A stretch of DNA of 64,000 nt, taken from Bacillus sp. CH30_1T. GTDB taxonomy: Bacteria; Bacillota; Bacilli; Bacillales; Bacillaceae_B. Shown piece after piece: positions 19,644 through 28,184 of the stretch; within the stretch, counting starts at the first letter, position 1, and each line of letters opens with the position of its first letter. The translations under genes were made by a program, and so were the position numbers. The stretch covers positions 39,407 to 103,406 of the forward strand of contig NZ_VTUY01000012.1 of assembly GCF_008364765.1 (NCBI RefSeq), written 5' to 3'. The notes beneath the pieces are model-generated. The model had not been told where the DNA came from. It worked only from the letters and a program-made list of their open reading frames with translations, and ran no database searches.

Positions 19644-20741
19644 TTATCCACGTCTGCTTAAAATATGTTGACCGTTTTGTAAGAACTGGCTTCTTGAACG
19701 GCGCATTTTCTCGATTCTTTCTTCCGCCATACGATCAGCAGCTACGTAAGTTGGAACATTATCACGTTTAGCGATTTCTATAACACGCTCAACGTTATTG
19801 TATACTTGCTCGACTTTTTTCATCGCTCTTTCACTATTGTAACCGTATAATTCATCCGCTACGTTGATGACTCCACCTGCATTGATGACATAGTCAGGTG
19901 CATAAACGATACCCATTTCATGAATCGCGTCACCATGACGAGTTTCTTTTAATTGGTTATTCGCAGCCCCTGCAATGACTTTTGCTTTTAGCTGAGGAAT
20001 GGTTTCGTCGTTGATGATCGCTCCTAGAGCACATGGTGCAAAGATGTCACAGTCAACTCCATAAATTTCGTTGATATCAACAGCTTTTGCTCCGAATTCA
20101 TCTACAGCACGTTGAACAGCTTCTTTATTGATATCTGTAACGATCAGATTCGCTCCTTCTTCGTGAAGGTGGCGGCACATATTGTACGCAACATTACCAA
20201 TTCCTTGAACGGCGATTGTTTTCCCTTCCAGTGAATCTGTTCCAAAGGCTTCTTTCGCTGCAGCTTTTATTCCACGGTATACTCCATAAGCCGTAACAGG
20301 AGATGGGTTACCAGAAGAACCGAATGCTGGAGAAATACCTGTGACATAATCTGTTTCTTCATGAATCAAGTCCATATCAGCAACTGTAGTACCAACATCT
20401 TCTGCAGTAATATAACGACCGTTTAATCCTTGGATGTAGCGACCAAACGCACGGAACATTTCTTCATTCTTATCTTTGCGAGGGTCACCGATGATAACCG
20501 TTTTCCCCCCACCTAGGTTAAGTCCGGCAGCTGCATTCTTGTACGTCATACCCTTTGCAAGACGCAGAGCATCTTCAATCGCTGCTTCTTCAGATTCGTA
20601 TGTCCACATACGAGTTCCTCCAAGTGCAGGTCCAAGAGTCGTATCATGAATCGCGATAATCGCTTTCAACCCTGATGCTTCATCTTGACAGAATACCAAT
20701 TGCTCATAATCATATTGTTCCATATAGCTGAAAATTTTCAT
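19644..20741 (-). CDS. bcd: Leucine (branched-chain amino acid) dehydrogenase
   Basis: NAD+-dependent oxidative deamination of Leu, Val and Ile to the 2-oxo acids used by the Bkd complex, 365 residues. The Glu/Leu/Phe/Val dehydrogenase signature with the catalytic lysine is in [16 protein letters not shown] near 77. The NAD-binding [12 protein letters not shown] is near 180. It follows ptb by 41 nt in the same operon. Confidence 0.95.
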   Translation of the reverse strand: MKIFSYMEQYDYEQLVFCQDEASGLKAIIAIHDTTLGPALGGTRMWTYESEEAAIEDALRLAKGMTYKNAAAGLNLGGGKTVIIGDPRKDKNEEMFRAFGRYIQGLNGRYITAEDVGTTVADMDLIHEETDYVTGISPAFGSSGNPSPVTAYGVYRGIKAAAKEAFGTDSLEGKTIAVQGIGNVAYNMCRHLHEEGANLIVTDINKEAVQRAVDEFGAKAVDINEIYGVDCDIFAPCALGAIINDETIPQLKAKVIAGAANNQLKETRHGDAIHEMGIVYAPDYVINAGGVINVADELYGYNSERAMKKVEQVYNNVERVIEIAKRDNVPTYVAADRMAEERIEKMRRSRSQFLQNGQHILSRRG

Positions 20742-20782
20742 TTTTATTTCCCCCTAAAGTTTAATTATGTTTGATGTATTTA

Positions 20783-21691
20783 TTAATTATTTGAAGCAGA
20801 GCATATTGCCAGTGCCAATGAAAATAATTTACTTTCTGCACTGTCTGCTCTGGATGTTAATACGATTGGTGCTTTTGCTCCCGCAATCACAGCCCCAACT
20901 TTCGCTTTCGCAAAATAGATCAAGGACTTGTAAAGAGCATTACCCGTTTCGATATTCGGAACGAGCAGGATATCTGCTTGTCCTGCGACTTCACTTTCAA
21001 TCCCTTTATGTTCAGCAGCATGATGAGAAACTGCATTATCAAGGGCTAATGGTCCATCGACGGCACAATTACGAATCTGACCTCTTTGATTCATCATCGT
21101 AAGAGAAGCGGCATCCACTGTTGCCTGCATGGCCGGATTCACTACTTCAACCGCGGCTATAGGGGCAACTTTCGGATGGTTAACACCGATTGATTGGGCA
21201 ATCTCAACGGCATTTTCAATAATTTGCGCTTTTTGCTGCAAATCAGGTGCAATGTTCATAGCTGCATCCGTAATAAATGTCAACCTATCAAACCCAGCCA
21301 CCTCAAAAGCTGCAACATGTGATAATACATTTCCTGTACGAAGTCCCCACTCTTTATTTAGCACTGCCTTTAAAATGACAGCAGTAGGAACATTCCCTTT
21401 CATTAAAGCACTTGCTTCATTTTCCTTTACAGCCTTCACAGCAAGTTCCGCTGCTTTCTGTGGAGAAAAAGCATGCTTGATTTTAATGTTGCCGTGTGAT
21501 CGAAGCTGTGGCGCAACCTCTTCTAAAAGAGAGAGAATTTCTTCTTTATCACCAAACAATAAAAATTTGGCCATATTTTTTTCAACTGCCATTGCGATAG
21601 CCCCAAGGACTTCTTTATCTTCTGCAGCTGCAACCGCTACAGTGGAATTTTCTATCTGGGTTGCTTTTTCCACCAAAGATTGTAGATTCAT
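20783..21691 (-). CDS. ptb: Phosphate butyryltransferase
   Basis: Transfers the acyl group from butyryl-CoA or branched acyl-CoA to phosphate, 302 residues, of the phosphate acetyl/butyryltransferase family. The alanine-rich fold and the late LVPNIETGNALYKSL segment near 228 are characteristic. It is the first gene of the ptb-bcd-buk-lpdV-bkdAA-bkdAB-bkdB operon and lies directly behind a sigma-54 promoter. Confidence 0.93.
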   Translation of the reverse strand: MNLQSLVEKATQIENSTVAVAAAEDKEVLGAIAMAVEKNMAKFLLFGDKEEILSLLEEVAPQLRSHGNIKIKHAFSPQKAAELAVKAVKENEASALMKGNVPTAVILKAVLNKEWGLRTGNVLSHVAAFEVAGFDRLTFITDAAMNIAPDLQQKAQIIENAVEIAQSIGVNHPKVAPIAAVEVVNPAMQATVDAASLTMMNQRGQIRNCAVDGPLALDNAVSHHAAEHKGIESEVAGQADILLVPNIETGNALYKSLIYFAKAKVGAVIAGAKAPIVLTSRADSAESKLFSLALAICSASNN

Positions 21692-21741
21692 GTATGTCGT
21701 TTCAACCCCTTTTTTCTGTTATTATGTTCCCATTAAACTAT

Positions 21742-21760
21742 ATGCAAGAACCGTGCCAAC
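21742..21760 (-). promoter_or_regulatory. Sigma-54 (SigL) promoter of the bkd operon
   Basis: On the minus strand TTGGCACGGTTCTTGCA gives a perfect -24/-12 element (TTGGCAC, five bases, TTGCA). It lies about 50 nt before the ptb start. The sigma-54 activator gene bkdR lies immediately upstream, which makes the assignment firm. Confidence 0.92.
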
Positions 21761-21802
21761 TTTTAAAGTGTTGAAAACGCTTCATTTCCATATATTAAAC
21801 CA

Positions 21803-21818
21803 TGAAATTTCTTTCATA
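21803..21818 (-). promoter_or_regulatory. Candidate BkdR enhancer (inverted repeat)
   Basis: ATGAAA, TTTC, TTTCAT is a perfect 6-4-6 inverted repeat about 43-60 nt upstream of the -24 element, where an activator site for a sigma-54 promoter is expected. It sits just downstream of the bkdR stop. Assignment to BkdR is inferred from position only. Confidence 0.5.
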
Positions 21819-21827
21819 CCACGCAAA

Positions 21828-23900
21828 TTATTTCATGCTAGTTATTTCAATGTTATATTTTTCAATTTTGTAATACAAATTTCGCACTGAAACACTCAAT
21901 TCTTTGGCTGCTGCCGTTTTGTTACCATTATTCTGCTCTAAAACCTTCTGGATTATATTTTTTTCATATTGTTCTACTTGAGAGGCCAAATCTTTGATTG
22001 TTCCTGAGGCATCAGCAGCAACCTCTTTGACATGGCTCTTAGATGTATTCTCCAGTTGAGGTAAATGCTTGCTATCTATCTTTACTTCGTTGTAGTTCAT
22101 AAAGATAATTGCTCTTCCCAATACATTCTCGAGCTCTCTAACATTCCCCGGCCAATGGTAATTCATTAACTTGTGCATCGCTTCCTCTGTAACACCTTCA
22201 ACATTTCTACCGTAGTCCTGGTTGATCTTGGTAATCAAGGTTTCAGAAATGAGCGGAATATCTGATTTACGATGTCGCAGAGGAGGTATTTGAATGGGCA
22301 TTCGGTTGAGCCGGTAGTAAAGATCTTCTCTGAAAGAACCGTCGGCAATTCCTTTTTCCAAATTCACATTCGTTGCCGCTATGACCCGGACATTAATCTG
22401 GATTGATTTTGTTCCCCCAACCCGAACAATTTCGTTCTCCTGCAGGACCCTCAGTAATTTGGCTTGAGTGTTGGCGCTCAACTCTCCAATTTCATCCAGG
22501 AATATACTGCCATTATTGGCTTCTTCAAATAATCCTCGTTTTCCTCCTCGCTTTGCTCCAGAAAATGCACCTTCTTCATATCCGAATAATTCACTTTCCA
22601 ATAGATTCTCCGATAATGCAGCACAATTGACCCGCAGGAATTTGTTGAACTTTCGATCACTCGCATTATGTATCGCGTGTGCAAACAATTCTTTTCCTGT
22701 ACCGGATTCACCTCGTAGAAGAACAGTCGCAGGCGTTTTCGCCCCTAATTTAGCTTGTTCAACGGCAATCATCATTTCCTCTGAGTCCCCTATGATGTCT
22801 TCAAACATATACTTCGCTTCAAGGGTCCGAATGATTCTTCTCGCACGATCTAACTCCTGGGTGAGTGACTGAATCTCAGACATATCATGGATGACACCGA
22901 CACTCCCCTTGAGCTTATTATTCACTATGATAGGAGCTACGTTAACGATCACTTCTTTACGTTTCGGACCAACCCGCATTCTTGTTCCCCTGATGGCTCT
23001 TCTTGTTTGCAGGACTTTCAAGTGAATACTCTCTCCTTCGGAAATATCTGCAGTTGCCGGTTTTCCGATTACTTCTTCTTGGGTGAGTCCTGTGATTCGT
23101 GTGTAGGCTGGGTTTATTAATATCCCTTTCCCCTCTTCGTCTACTACAGAAATTGCATCATCGCTGGAATGAATGATAGCCTCAAGCATGGTCTGGATCT
23201 CTTTGAGATTCGTTATTTCCTCTGCAAGATTCACGACCTCTGTGATGTCTTTAAACACAGAAAAAGCCCCGATGATCTCATCATTGTCGGTAATCATTGG
23301 AATACGATTGGAAATGATCTTCAGTCCATTGTCTAATACCACTTCTTGATTAATTTCAGTACGCCGTGTTTCCATCGTTGTCGTTAATTTACTCTCAGGA
23401 ATTACATCAGAAATATGCATCCCGATAACGTCTTCCTCATTCTTTCCAATCATTCGCTCAGCACTTTTATTATAGAGCATCACATTTCCATGTTCATCGA
23501 TCCCTACCATACCATCATCAGTCGAATTAAAAATAAGATCTCTTTTAAACGACTCACTTGTTAATTGATAGATGAGATCTTCCTTTTCTTCCAGTAGCTT
23601 TGAAATAAGAAAGGCAACACTGCCTGGAATAATGACTGTACTCTTCCCCCGTTTATCCCTTATATCTTCAAACACTTTTTGTTCACCGGTCACTTCAATG
23701 ACGATATCAACAGAATCATTCAGGAATTGTCGCCAATCAGTACCAACTGGTATCCCAAGCTCTTTAGCCAACAAAATACCTGAAGCGTTTTCATTTAGGT
23801 CTACAACTGCAATCACTTTCATGACGGAAGCTTCGTGGAGGATTTTTAAAATCGCTGTTCCACCTTTACCCCCACCGACAATTAGAACCTCTTGCAACAT
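21828..23900 (-). CDS. bkdR: Sigma-54-dependent activator BkdR
   Basis: Enhancer-binding activator of the bkd operon, 690 residues. Order: an N-terminal Rossmann-like domain ([13 protein letters not shown] near 9), two PAS domains (about 115-230 and 240-350), and the AAA+ domain from about 375 with Walker A GESGTGKE and Walker [14 protein letters not shown]-terminal Fis-type helix-turn-helix ([20 protein letters not shown] near 660) ends it. The sigma-54-contacting loop reads GAFSGA instead of GAFTGA. It is transcribed in the same direction as its target, with 136 nt between the stop of bkdR and the start of ptb holding promoter and enhancer. Confidence 0.95.
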   Translation of the reverse strand: MLQEVLIVGGGKGGTAILKILHEASVMKVIAVVDLNENASGILLAKELGIPVGTDWRQFLNDSVDIVIEVTGEQKVFEDIRDKRGKSTVIIPGSVAFLISKLLEEKEDLIYQLTSESFKRDLIFNSTDDGMVGIDEHGNVMLYNKSAERMIGKNEEDVIGMHISDVIPESKLTTTMETRRTEINQEVVLDNGLKIISNRIPMITDNDEIIGAFSVFKDITEVVNLAEEITNLKEIQTMLEAIIHSSDDAISVVDEEGKGILINPAYTRITGLTQEEVIGKPATADISEGESIHLKVLQTRRAIRGTRMRVGPKRKEVIVNVAPIIVNNKLKGSVGVIHDMSEIQSLTQELDRARRIIRTLEAKYMFEDIIGDSEEMMIAVEQAKLGAKTPATVLLRGESGTGKELFAHAIHNASDRKFNKFLRVNCAALSENLLESELFGYEEGAFSGAKRGGKRGLFEEANNGSIFLDEIGELSANTQAKLLRVLQENEIVRVGGTKSIQINVRVIAATNVNLEKGIADGSFREDLYYRLNRMPIQIPPLRHRKSDIPLISETLITKINQDYGRNVEGVTEEAMHKLMNYHWPGNVRELENVLGRAIIFMNYNEVKIDSKHLPQLENTSKSHVKEVAADASGTIKDLASQVEQYEKNIIQKVLEQNNGNKTAAAKELSVSVRNLYYKIEKYNIEITSMK

Positions 23901-24030
23901 TTTTCACCCCGACTATCAATACCTGCAATTTTTTTCACAAACATAATGTTACACTACTTTTCTAAACTTGACAATTTTCTAGTTGGAGTTAGAATTTTAG
24001 TATGGAAACGAAAAAGGAGTTATGCACCTC

Positions 24031-24270
24031 ATGGTCCGACTAATAGCCCTTATTATAATGTTGATTCCTGGCGCACTTGCAGCACTGGGGATTAAATTGA
24101 TGAGAGATATGTTATTTGGTATTCTGCAGTCACCCATTCCTTATTTATGGCTGCAATTCGTTATCGGGTTGGCATTCTTTATCTGTGGTCTCGGTTTTAT
24201 TGCGGGATTTGTTCTGCACCGTGATCGAAAGCGGAATAAAGTACAGTCCCGATTCACGAAAAAAAGCTAG
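24031..24270 (+). CDS. yqzF: DUF2627 small membrane protein YqzF
   Basis: Small membrane protein of 79 residues and unknown function, DUF2627 family. Two hydrophobic segments (about 3-21 and 33-60) are followed by a basic cytoplasmic tail (HRDRKRNKVQ). I chose the second ATG because AAGGAG lies 11 nt before it and the family starts MxRLIAL; the upstream ATG at 24022 would leave only 2 nt from the site. Transcribed divergently from bkdR. Its stop codon lies inside the terminator stem shared with the converging yqiK. Confidence 0.8.
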   Translation: MVRLIALIIMLIPGALAALGIKLMRDMLFGILQSPIPYLWLQFVIGLAFFICGLGFIAGFVLHRDRKRNKVQSRFTKKS

Positions 24271-24294
24271 CGTAATTTTCTACGCTAGCTTTTT
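24261..24294. terminator. Bidirectional terminator between yqzF and yqiK
   Basis: AAAAAGCTAGCGTA (24261-24274) pairs perfectly with TACGCTAGCTTTTT (24281-24294) around a 6-nt loop. A and T runs on either side let it work both ways. The stop codons of both converging genes (TAG at 24268-24270 on plus, and at 24287-24285 on minus) lie inside the two arms. Confidence 0.93.
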
Positions 24295-25019
24295 TTATGA
24301 TTTCTTAACTTCAATGCCCGATCAGGAAAGTCCGTCACAATCGCTGAACAGTCAATTCTCAGAAGTCTCTCCATCTGATCTATCTTATTTACCGTATAGG
24401 GTCTGACAGCTATCCCGTTTTTCATGGCTTCCACAATGATCTCATCTGGGGCAGCCTTTAAATTGGGATGTATCGCTTTCGCCCTGATGGACCTAGCATA
24501 AATCCAGGGCATATATAGACCCGATGAGTACAACGGAGCAATCTCAACTGCAGGCTCCAATCGGTAGCAGGCCACGATCGAATAATGATTAAATGAAGAA
24601 ATGATGATTCGATCCTCAAACCCAAACTCCCTTATCAACCCAATCACTTTTTCTTCAAGGCCCTGATAGTCCATAATGCTGTTTTTCAATTCTATATTAC
24701 AAAGCATATCATTGCCCTTTAACCACTGAAATACTTCTCTCAATGAAGGCACACGATTTTTTTTAAACAGCTTACTTTTAAATTTAAAATTCGCCTGCAG
24801 CTTTTGTATTTCCTTAAACATATAGTCTTTGACAAACCCTTTTCCATTGGTTGTGCGATCAACCGTTTCATCATGAATCACGACGATTTCTCCATCTTTT
24901 GTTAGCTGAACATCTAATTCAATACCGTCCGCCCCTACTCTTTCTGCTTCATAAAATGCGTCCATCGTATTTTCCGGGTGAGTCCCGGCTGAGCCACGGT
25001 GAGCAAAGATTAGCGTCAT
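24285..25019 (-). CDS. yqiK: Glycerophosphodiester phosphodiesterase
   Basis: GlpQ/UgpQ-type enzyme releasing glycerol-3-phosphate from glycerophosphodiesters, 244 residues. The N-terminal catalytic block is complete: FAHRGSAGTHPENT near 5-18, GIELDVQLTKDG near 36, and HDETVDRTTNG near 52, giving the metal ligands and both catalytic histidines. There is no signal peptide, so it is cytoplasmic. It is monocistronic and converges on yqzF. Confidence 0.92.
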   Translation of the reverse strand: MTLIFAHRGSAGTHPENTMDAFYEAERVGADGIELDVQLTKDGEIVVIHDETVDRTTNGKGFVKDYMFKEIQKLQANFKFKSKLFKKNRVPSLREVFQWLKGNDMLCNIELKNSIMDYQGLEEKVIGLIREFGFEDRIIISSFNHYSIVACYRLEPAVEIAPLYSSGLYMPWIYARSIRAKAIHPNLKAAPDEIIVEAMKNGIAVRPYTVNKIDQMERLLRIDCSAIVTDFPDRALKLRNHKKS

Positions 25020-25143
25020 GAGTGCACTCCTTTTCTTAAGTTAATCTAATCCTGTATGTACATTTTTTAGCGGTCCTTATGAATGATTATCTCTACTCAT
25101 ATTATATACTTATTTTAAACCTGCTCAAAGGATGAAACCTTTT

Positions 25144-25175
25144 AAAAAAAATCCTGAGAAGCTCAGGATTTTTTT
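25144..25175. terminator. Terminator after the small charged protein
   Basis: ATCCTGAG (25151-25158) pairs with CTCAGGAT (25162-25169), flanked by A and T runs on both sides. It should stop minus-strand transcription from the 25.2-25.4 kb gene before yqiK. Confidence 0.88.
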
Positions 25176-25200
25176 ATTTCAATGGTAAGGCTGACAACTA

Positions 25201-25386
25201 TTAAAACCAGCAGCATCTTCTTCTGCGGCGACGGTCTTCAATACCTCTTACATCGTCTCTATCACAACGGCGTACAGCTCTACAGAAATCTTCTCCTCTA
25301 ATAAAGGCTCTTACAGGGACTCTAAAGTCGTCTCTGTCTCTGTCAAATGCACCAAATACATCATCTCTATCACGGAAGCATCCCAT
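25201..25386 (-). CDS. Small Arg/Asp-rich cysteine-containing protein, unknown
   Basis: A 61-residue product I do not recognise. It is packed with RDRDD-type segments, an EDFCRAVRRC pair of cysteines, and ends in RRRRRRCCWF. The start MGCFRDRDD is favoured because a GGGAGGTGAG site lies 4-11 nt before that ATG. It has its own terminator and lies between yqiK and spo0A. The composition recalls small spore-coat or spore-core proteins, but that is only an impression. The gene looks real because of its ribosome-binding site and terminator. Confidence 0.6.
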   Translation of the reverse strand: MGCFRDRDDVFGAFDRDRDDFRVPVRAFIRGEDFCRAVRRCDRDDVRGIEDRRRRRRCCWF

Positions 25387-25530
25387 TCTCTCACCTCCCT
25401 TTAGTTGTTTTTGCATTACATTATATCTTATGTATGACTGGACAAGCCGTTAGGGCGCATCCCTACTTTTGAAAAAAGAGGCGATTGTTACTGAGAAAAA
25501 GGAAAAATTTCCGGTTGATGATCTTTAAAC

Positions 25531-25570
25531 CAAAAAACCCCACGAATCCACCTGGGCTCATAGGGTTTTA
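25531..25570 (-). terminator. Terminator of spo0A
   Basis: On the minus strand AAACCCTATGAG (from 25568) pairs, with wobbles, with the arm ending TGGGGTTT (25535), followed by TTTTTTG. It lies about 50 nt after the spo0A stop. Confidence 0.75.
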
Positions 25571-25616
25571 AATCGTACTATTCAATTATGAAATGATTGT
25601 ACTAGTCCTTACCCTT

Positions 25617-26396
25617 TCATGAAGCCATATGCTCCAAACGAAGCTTGTCAGCCACCATGGCAATGAATTCTGAGTTAGTTGGCTTCGCCTTGGACATACT
25701 CACTGTGTATCCGAATAAAGAAGAAATGGAATCGATATTCCCTCTGCTCCATGCCACTTCAATTGCGTGACGAATGGCCCGTTCTACTCGTGATGCTGTA
25801 GTGTTGTATTTTTTTGCAATATCAGGGTAAAGTACCTTTGTAATTGAACCAAGTAATTCGATATCGTTATAAACCATAGAAATCGCTTCTCTTAAATATA
25901 AGTAACCTTTAATATGTGCCGGAACGCCAATTTCGTGGATGATGCTTGTAATACTTGCATCTAAATTTCTTGGTTTCTGCTCTGTATGCATTCTGGACGA
26001 GGAAGGTTTTTTGATGATTGGGTTTGATTTACCGCTTACTTGCCTAATGTGACTCACTAGATTTTCCATATCAAATGGCTTTAGGATAAAGTAAGAAGCT
26101 CCAAGGTCGACGGCTTTCTTCGTAACATCTTCTTGACCGAAAGCTGTCAGCATAATGACATTAGGAATGCTCTTCTTTTCACGAAGTCGTTCGAGCACAG
26201 CGAGCCCGTCCAAATGAGGCATAATAATATCCAATACCAGGACATCAGGATCCACTTCTTCTAACAAATCTAAACAATCTTGGCCATTATGAGCAATTCC
26301 TACCACTTCCATATCATTTTGTGAAGCAATATAGTCCTCCAATAATGACGTAAGTTCACGATTATCATCCACAACACATACTTTAATCGATTTCAC
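25617..26396 (-). CDS. spo0A: Sporulation master regulator Spo0A
   Basis: Response regulator that, once phosphorylated by the phosphorelay, binds 0A boxes to start sporulation, 259 residues from the GTG chosen. In the receiver domain the acidic pair is D10/D11, the phospho-acceptor Asp56 ([12 protein letters not shown]) and Lys in FILKPFD. The C-terminal DNA-binding domain (from about 145, [20 protein letters not shown]) is almost identical to the known family. I chose GTG because AGGAGG lies 8 nt upstream; an in-frame TTG at 26414 would place that site inside the gene. Monocistronic with a classic double promoter. Confidence 0.96.
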   Translation of the reverse strand: MKSIKVCVVDDNRELTSLLEDYIASQNDMEVVGIAHNGQDCLDLLEEVDPDVLVLDIIMPHLDGLAVLERLREKKSIPNVIMLTAFGQEDVTKKAVDLGASYFILKPFDMENLVSHIRQVSGKSNPIIKKPSSSRMHTEQKPRNLDASITSIIHEIGVPAHIKGYLYLREAISMVYNDIELLGSITKVLYPDIAKKYNTTASRVERAIRHAIEVAWSRGNIDSISSLFGYTVSMSKAKPTNSEFIAMVADKLRLEHMAS

Positions 26397-26454
26397 TACA
26401 GGTTTCCTCCTCAATCCTAATTAATTCATCTCTGTAATTTTATTCTAAATTACT

Positions 26455-26480
26455 TTTTCGACAATGCAACCTAAATTCCT
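26455..26480 (-). promoter_or_regulatory. Candidate sigma-H promoter of spo0A with 0A box
   Basis: On the minus strand AGGAATTT (26480-26473) is followed after about 10 nt by GTCGAAAA, close to the sigma-H consensus (RnAGGAwWW, RnnGAAT). The -10 part overlaps TTGTCGAAA, a perfect 0A box, allowing Spo0A feedback. This matches the arrangement of the sporulation promoter (Ps) in B. subtilis. Confidence 0.6.
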
Positions 26481-26576
26481 TTTATTTTTGAAAAAAACTT
26501 GAAAAATATTATATTTTCTTTGATTTCCTAAAGATTTCTTTATATTTCGACCCCATTCGATATTCACTCATCGGTT

Positions 26577-26621
26577 TGTCGAATAATCTTTATATTAACA
26601 AGTTTAACGTGCTCTTGGCAA
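26577..26621 (-). promoter_or_regulatory. Candidate vegetative promoter and upstream 0A box of spo0A
   Basis: On the minus strand TTGCCA (26621-26616) and TAATAT (26597-26592), 18 nt apart, look like a sigma-A promoter (Pv). Immediately downstream a plus-oriented TGTCGAA (26577-26583) is a perfect 0A-box core, suited to repressing Pv and activating the downstream sigma-H promoter. A weaker box-like GGTCGAAA lies at 26552-26545. Confidence 0.5.
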
Positions 26622-26708
26622 ACCTTCCTTATTTTCTAATGTCCTTCTTCTTGTATCATATCTTACAAATGCTTGTAATGGTTAATTTCACAAAACCCAT
26701 TCATAGGA

Positions 26709-26757
26709 TAAAAAAGAACCCTTATAAGCACCCACGATCGGGACTTTAGTAAGGGTT
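26709..26757 (-). terminator. Terminator of spoIVB
   Basis: AACCCTTA (26717-26724) and TAAGGGTT (26750-26757) close an imperfect hairpin; on the minus strand it is followed by CTTTTTTATC. It lies directly after the spoIVB stop. Confidence 0.8.
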
Positions 26758-26765
26758 TTCCACTT

Positions 26766-28055
26766 TTAGCTTGCTCGGTCATGATTTTTCTTGTAAATAT
26801 CGATTCCCGCTTCACTCAACATCCATTCAATATGAACGCCATAGCCACTTGTAGGATCATTTACAAACACATGTGTGACAGCTCCAATGACTTTGCCGTT
26901 TTGAATAATGGGACTTCCACTCATACCTTGGACGATTCCACCGGTTTTATCCAATAGCTTGGGATCTGTTACTTTCAAAACCATTCCTTTTGTTGCAGGA
27001 TATTTCTGTGGAATGGTGCTGACAATTTCAATATCGTACATTTCTACATCTTTTCCATCCACCACAGTCAATATCTGGGCTGGTCCTTCTTTCACTTGGT
27101 GGGAAAGAGCGATAGGCATTGGTTTATCCATTAGATCGTTATCTATGGATTGATTTAATTCACCAAAAATCCCGAATGGACTGTTCCTGGTAATGTTTCC
27201 AATTACATTGCGATCAGAAGAAAAACGGGCTAATTTCTCACCTGGTTTTCCGTCCGCCCCTTTTTGAATGGACGTTACTTCTGAATGAACAATTTCACCG
27301 TTTTCAACGACAATCGGTTTTTTTGTATCCATATCAGAAATGACATGGCCAAGCGCGCCATACTTCTTGGACTTCGGATCAAAGAACGTCATTGTGCCGA
27401 TTCCAGCTGCAGAATCACGAATATACAACCCTAATTTATAGTTATTTTCCCCTTTTTCTTTTAACGGGAGCAATTGAGTTTTAACGGTCTTCTGTTCACG
27501 CTTGATCACAACGTCTAAAGATCGGGATTCTTCTCCTGCCTTTTGAACAAAAGGTGCAACATCCGCAAGTTCTTCAATTTTGGTTCCGTTTATTTCTGTA
27601 ATCATATCCCCTACCTGAATTCCGGCTTTTTCGCCGGGAGACATCTTACCTGCATCTGTTTCAACCAGATGATGACCTACGACTAACACCCCGACAGTAT
27701 TTAATTTCACCCCGATGGATTGACCACCCGGGATCACCTTGAAATCTTTCAGTACTTCTACATTGACTTTTTTTATGGGTAATCCAGCTAACTCAAATAC
27801 CACTTCATCCTTGCCTACAGAACTTCCTTGGATTGAGAGCTGACCTTCCTCTTCTTTCAATTGAACATGTTGATTATCAGACGAACCCATCGTCGTAATA
27901 GATGCAGCCTTAGGGAGAGCAACTTGATCCCCTTCCATTACCCTTACAGAGTTCGGAGTATTGATAAACTGTTGAACAGGTTTGTAGAAACCAATAAGAC
28001 AAAGCGAAACAAGGAGAATTCCACCTATACATTTTCTTAACCAATCTAAACTCAA
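26766..28055 (-). CDS. spoIVB: SpoIVB serine peptidase (sigma-K checkpoint signal)
   Basis: Forespore-secreted S55 peptidase that triggers pro-sigma-K processing in the mother cell, 429 residues from the TTG chosen. Order: one N-terminal membrane/signal segment ([16 protein letters not shown]), a PDZ domain (about 115-195, [17 protein letters not shown]), and the peptidase domain with His in GALGHVIS and Ser in GMSGSPI. I chose TTG at 28055 because GGAGA lies about 9 nt upstream; a GTG at 28064 is too close to that site and a GTG at 28088 has none. Start is moderately certain, identity high. Confidence 0.93.
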   Translation of the reverse strand: MSLDWLRKCIGGILLVSLCLIGFYKPVQQFINTPNSVRVMEGDQVALPKAASITTMGSSDNQHVQLKEEEGQLSIQGSSVGKDEVVFELAGLPIKKVNVEVLKDFKVIPGGQSIGVKLNTVGVLVVGHHLVETDAGKMSPGEKAGIQVGDMITEINGTKIEELADVAPFVQKAGEESRSLDVVIKREQKTVKTQLLPLKEKGENNYKLGLYIRDSAAGIGTMTFFDPKSKKYGALGHVISDMDTKKPIVVENGEIVHSEVTSIQKGADGKPGEKLARFSSDRNVIGNITRNSPFGIFGELNQSIDNDLMDKPMPIALSHQVKEGPAQILTVVDGKDVEMYDIEIVSTIPQKYPATKGMVLKVTDPKLLDKTGGIVQGMSGSPIIQNGKVIGAVTHVFVNDPTSGYGVHIEWMLSEAGIDIYKKNHDRAS

Positions 28056-28109
28056 TTTATTCACTCTCCTCGCTTCTAATCCACACACACTAACTATTGG
28101 CTACAGTTT

Positions 28110-28140
28110 TAATTTTGCCTTTAAAAGCCACATTTATAAC
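28110..28140 (-). promoter_or_regulatory. Candidate forespore promoter of spoIVB
   Basis: On the minus strand GGCAAAATTA (28119-28110) fits the sigma-F -10 consensus GGNRANAMTW at all but one position. GTTATA (28140-28135) lies 15 nt upstream as a -35. spoIVB is forespore-expressed in B. subtilis (sigma-F and sigma-G), which supports the reading. Confidence 0.45.
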
Positions 28141-28149
28141 TGGTAATCA

Positions 28150-28184
28150 TGAAAAAAAAGCTACCCGAATTGGATAGCTTTTCA
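28150..28184 (-). terminator. Terminator of recN
   Basis: The arm at 28157-28166 pairs with 28172-28182 (AAAAGCTATCC with GGGTAGCTTTT on the minus strand, 5-nt loop), followed by eight T. The recN stop codon lies at the edge of the stem. Confidence 0.88.

Noticed and set aside
21771..21783. Second cre site at ptb
   Set aside because: TGAAAACGCTTCA is one base shorter than the cre consensus between its arms; kept only as a remark.
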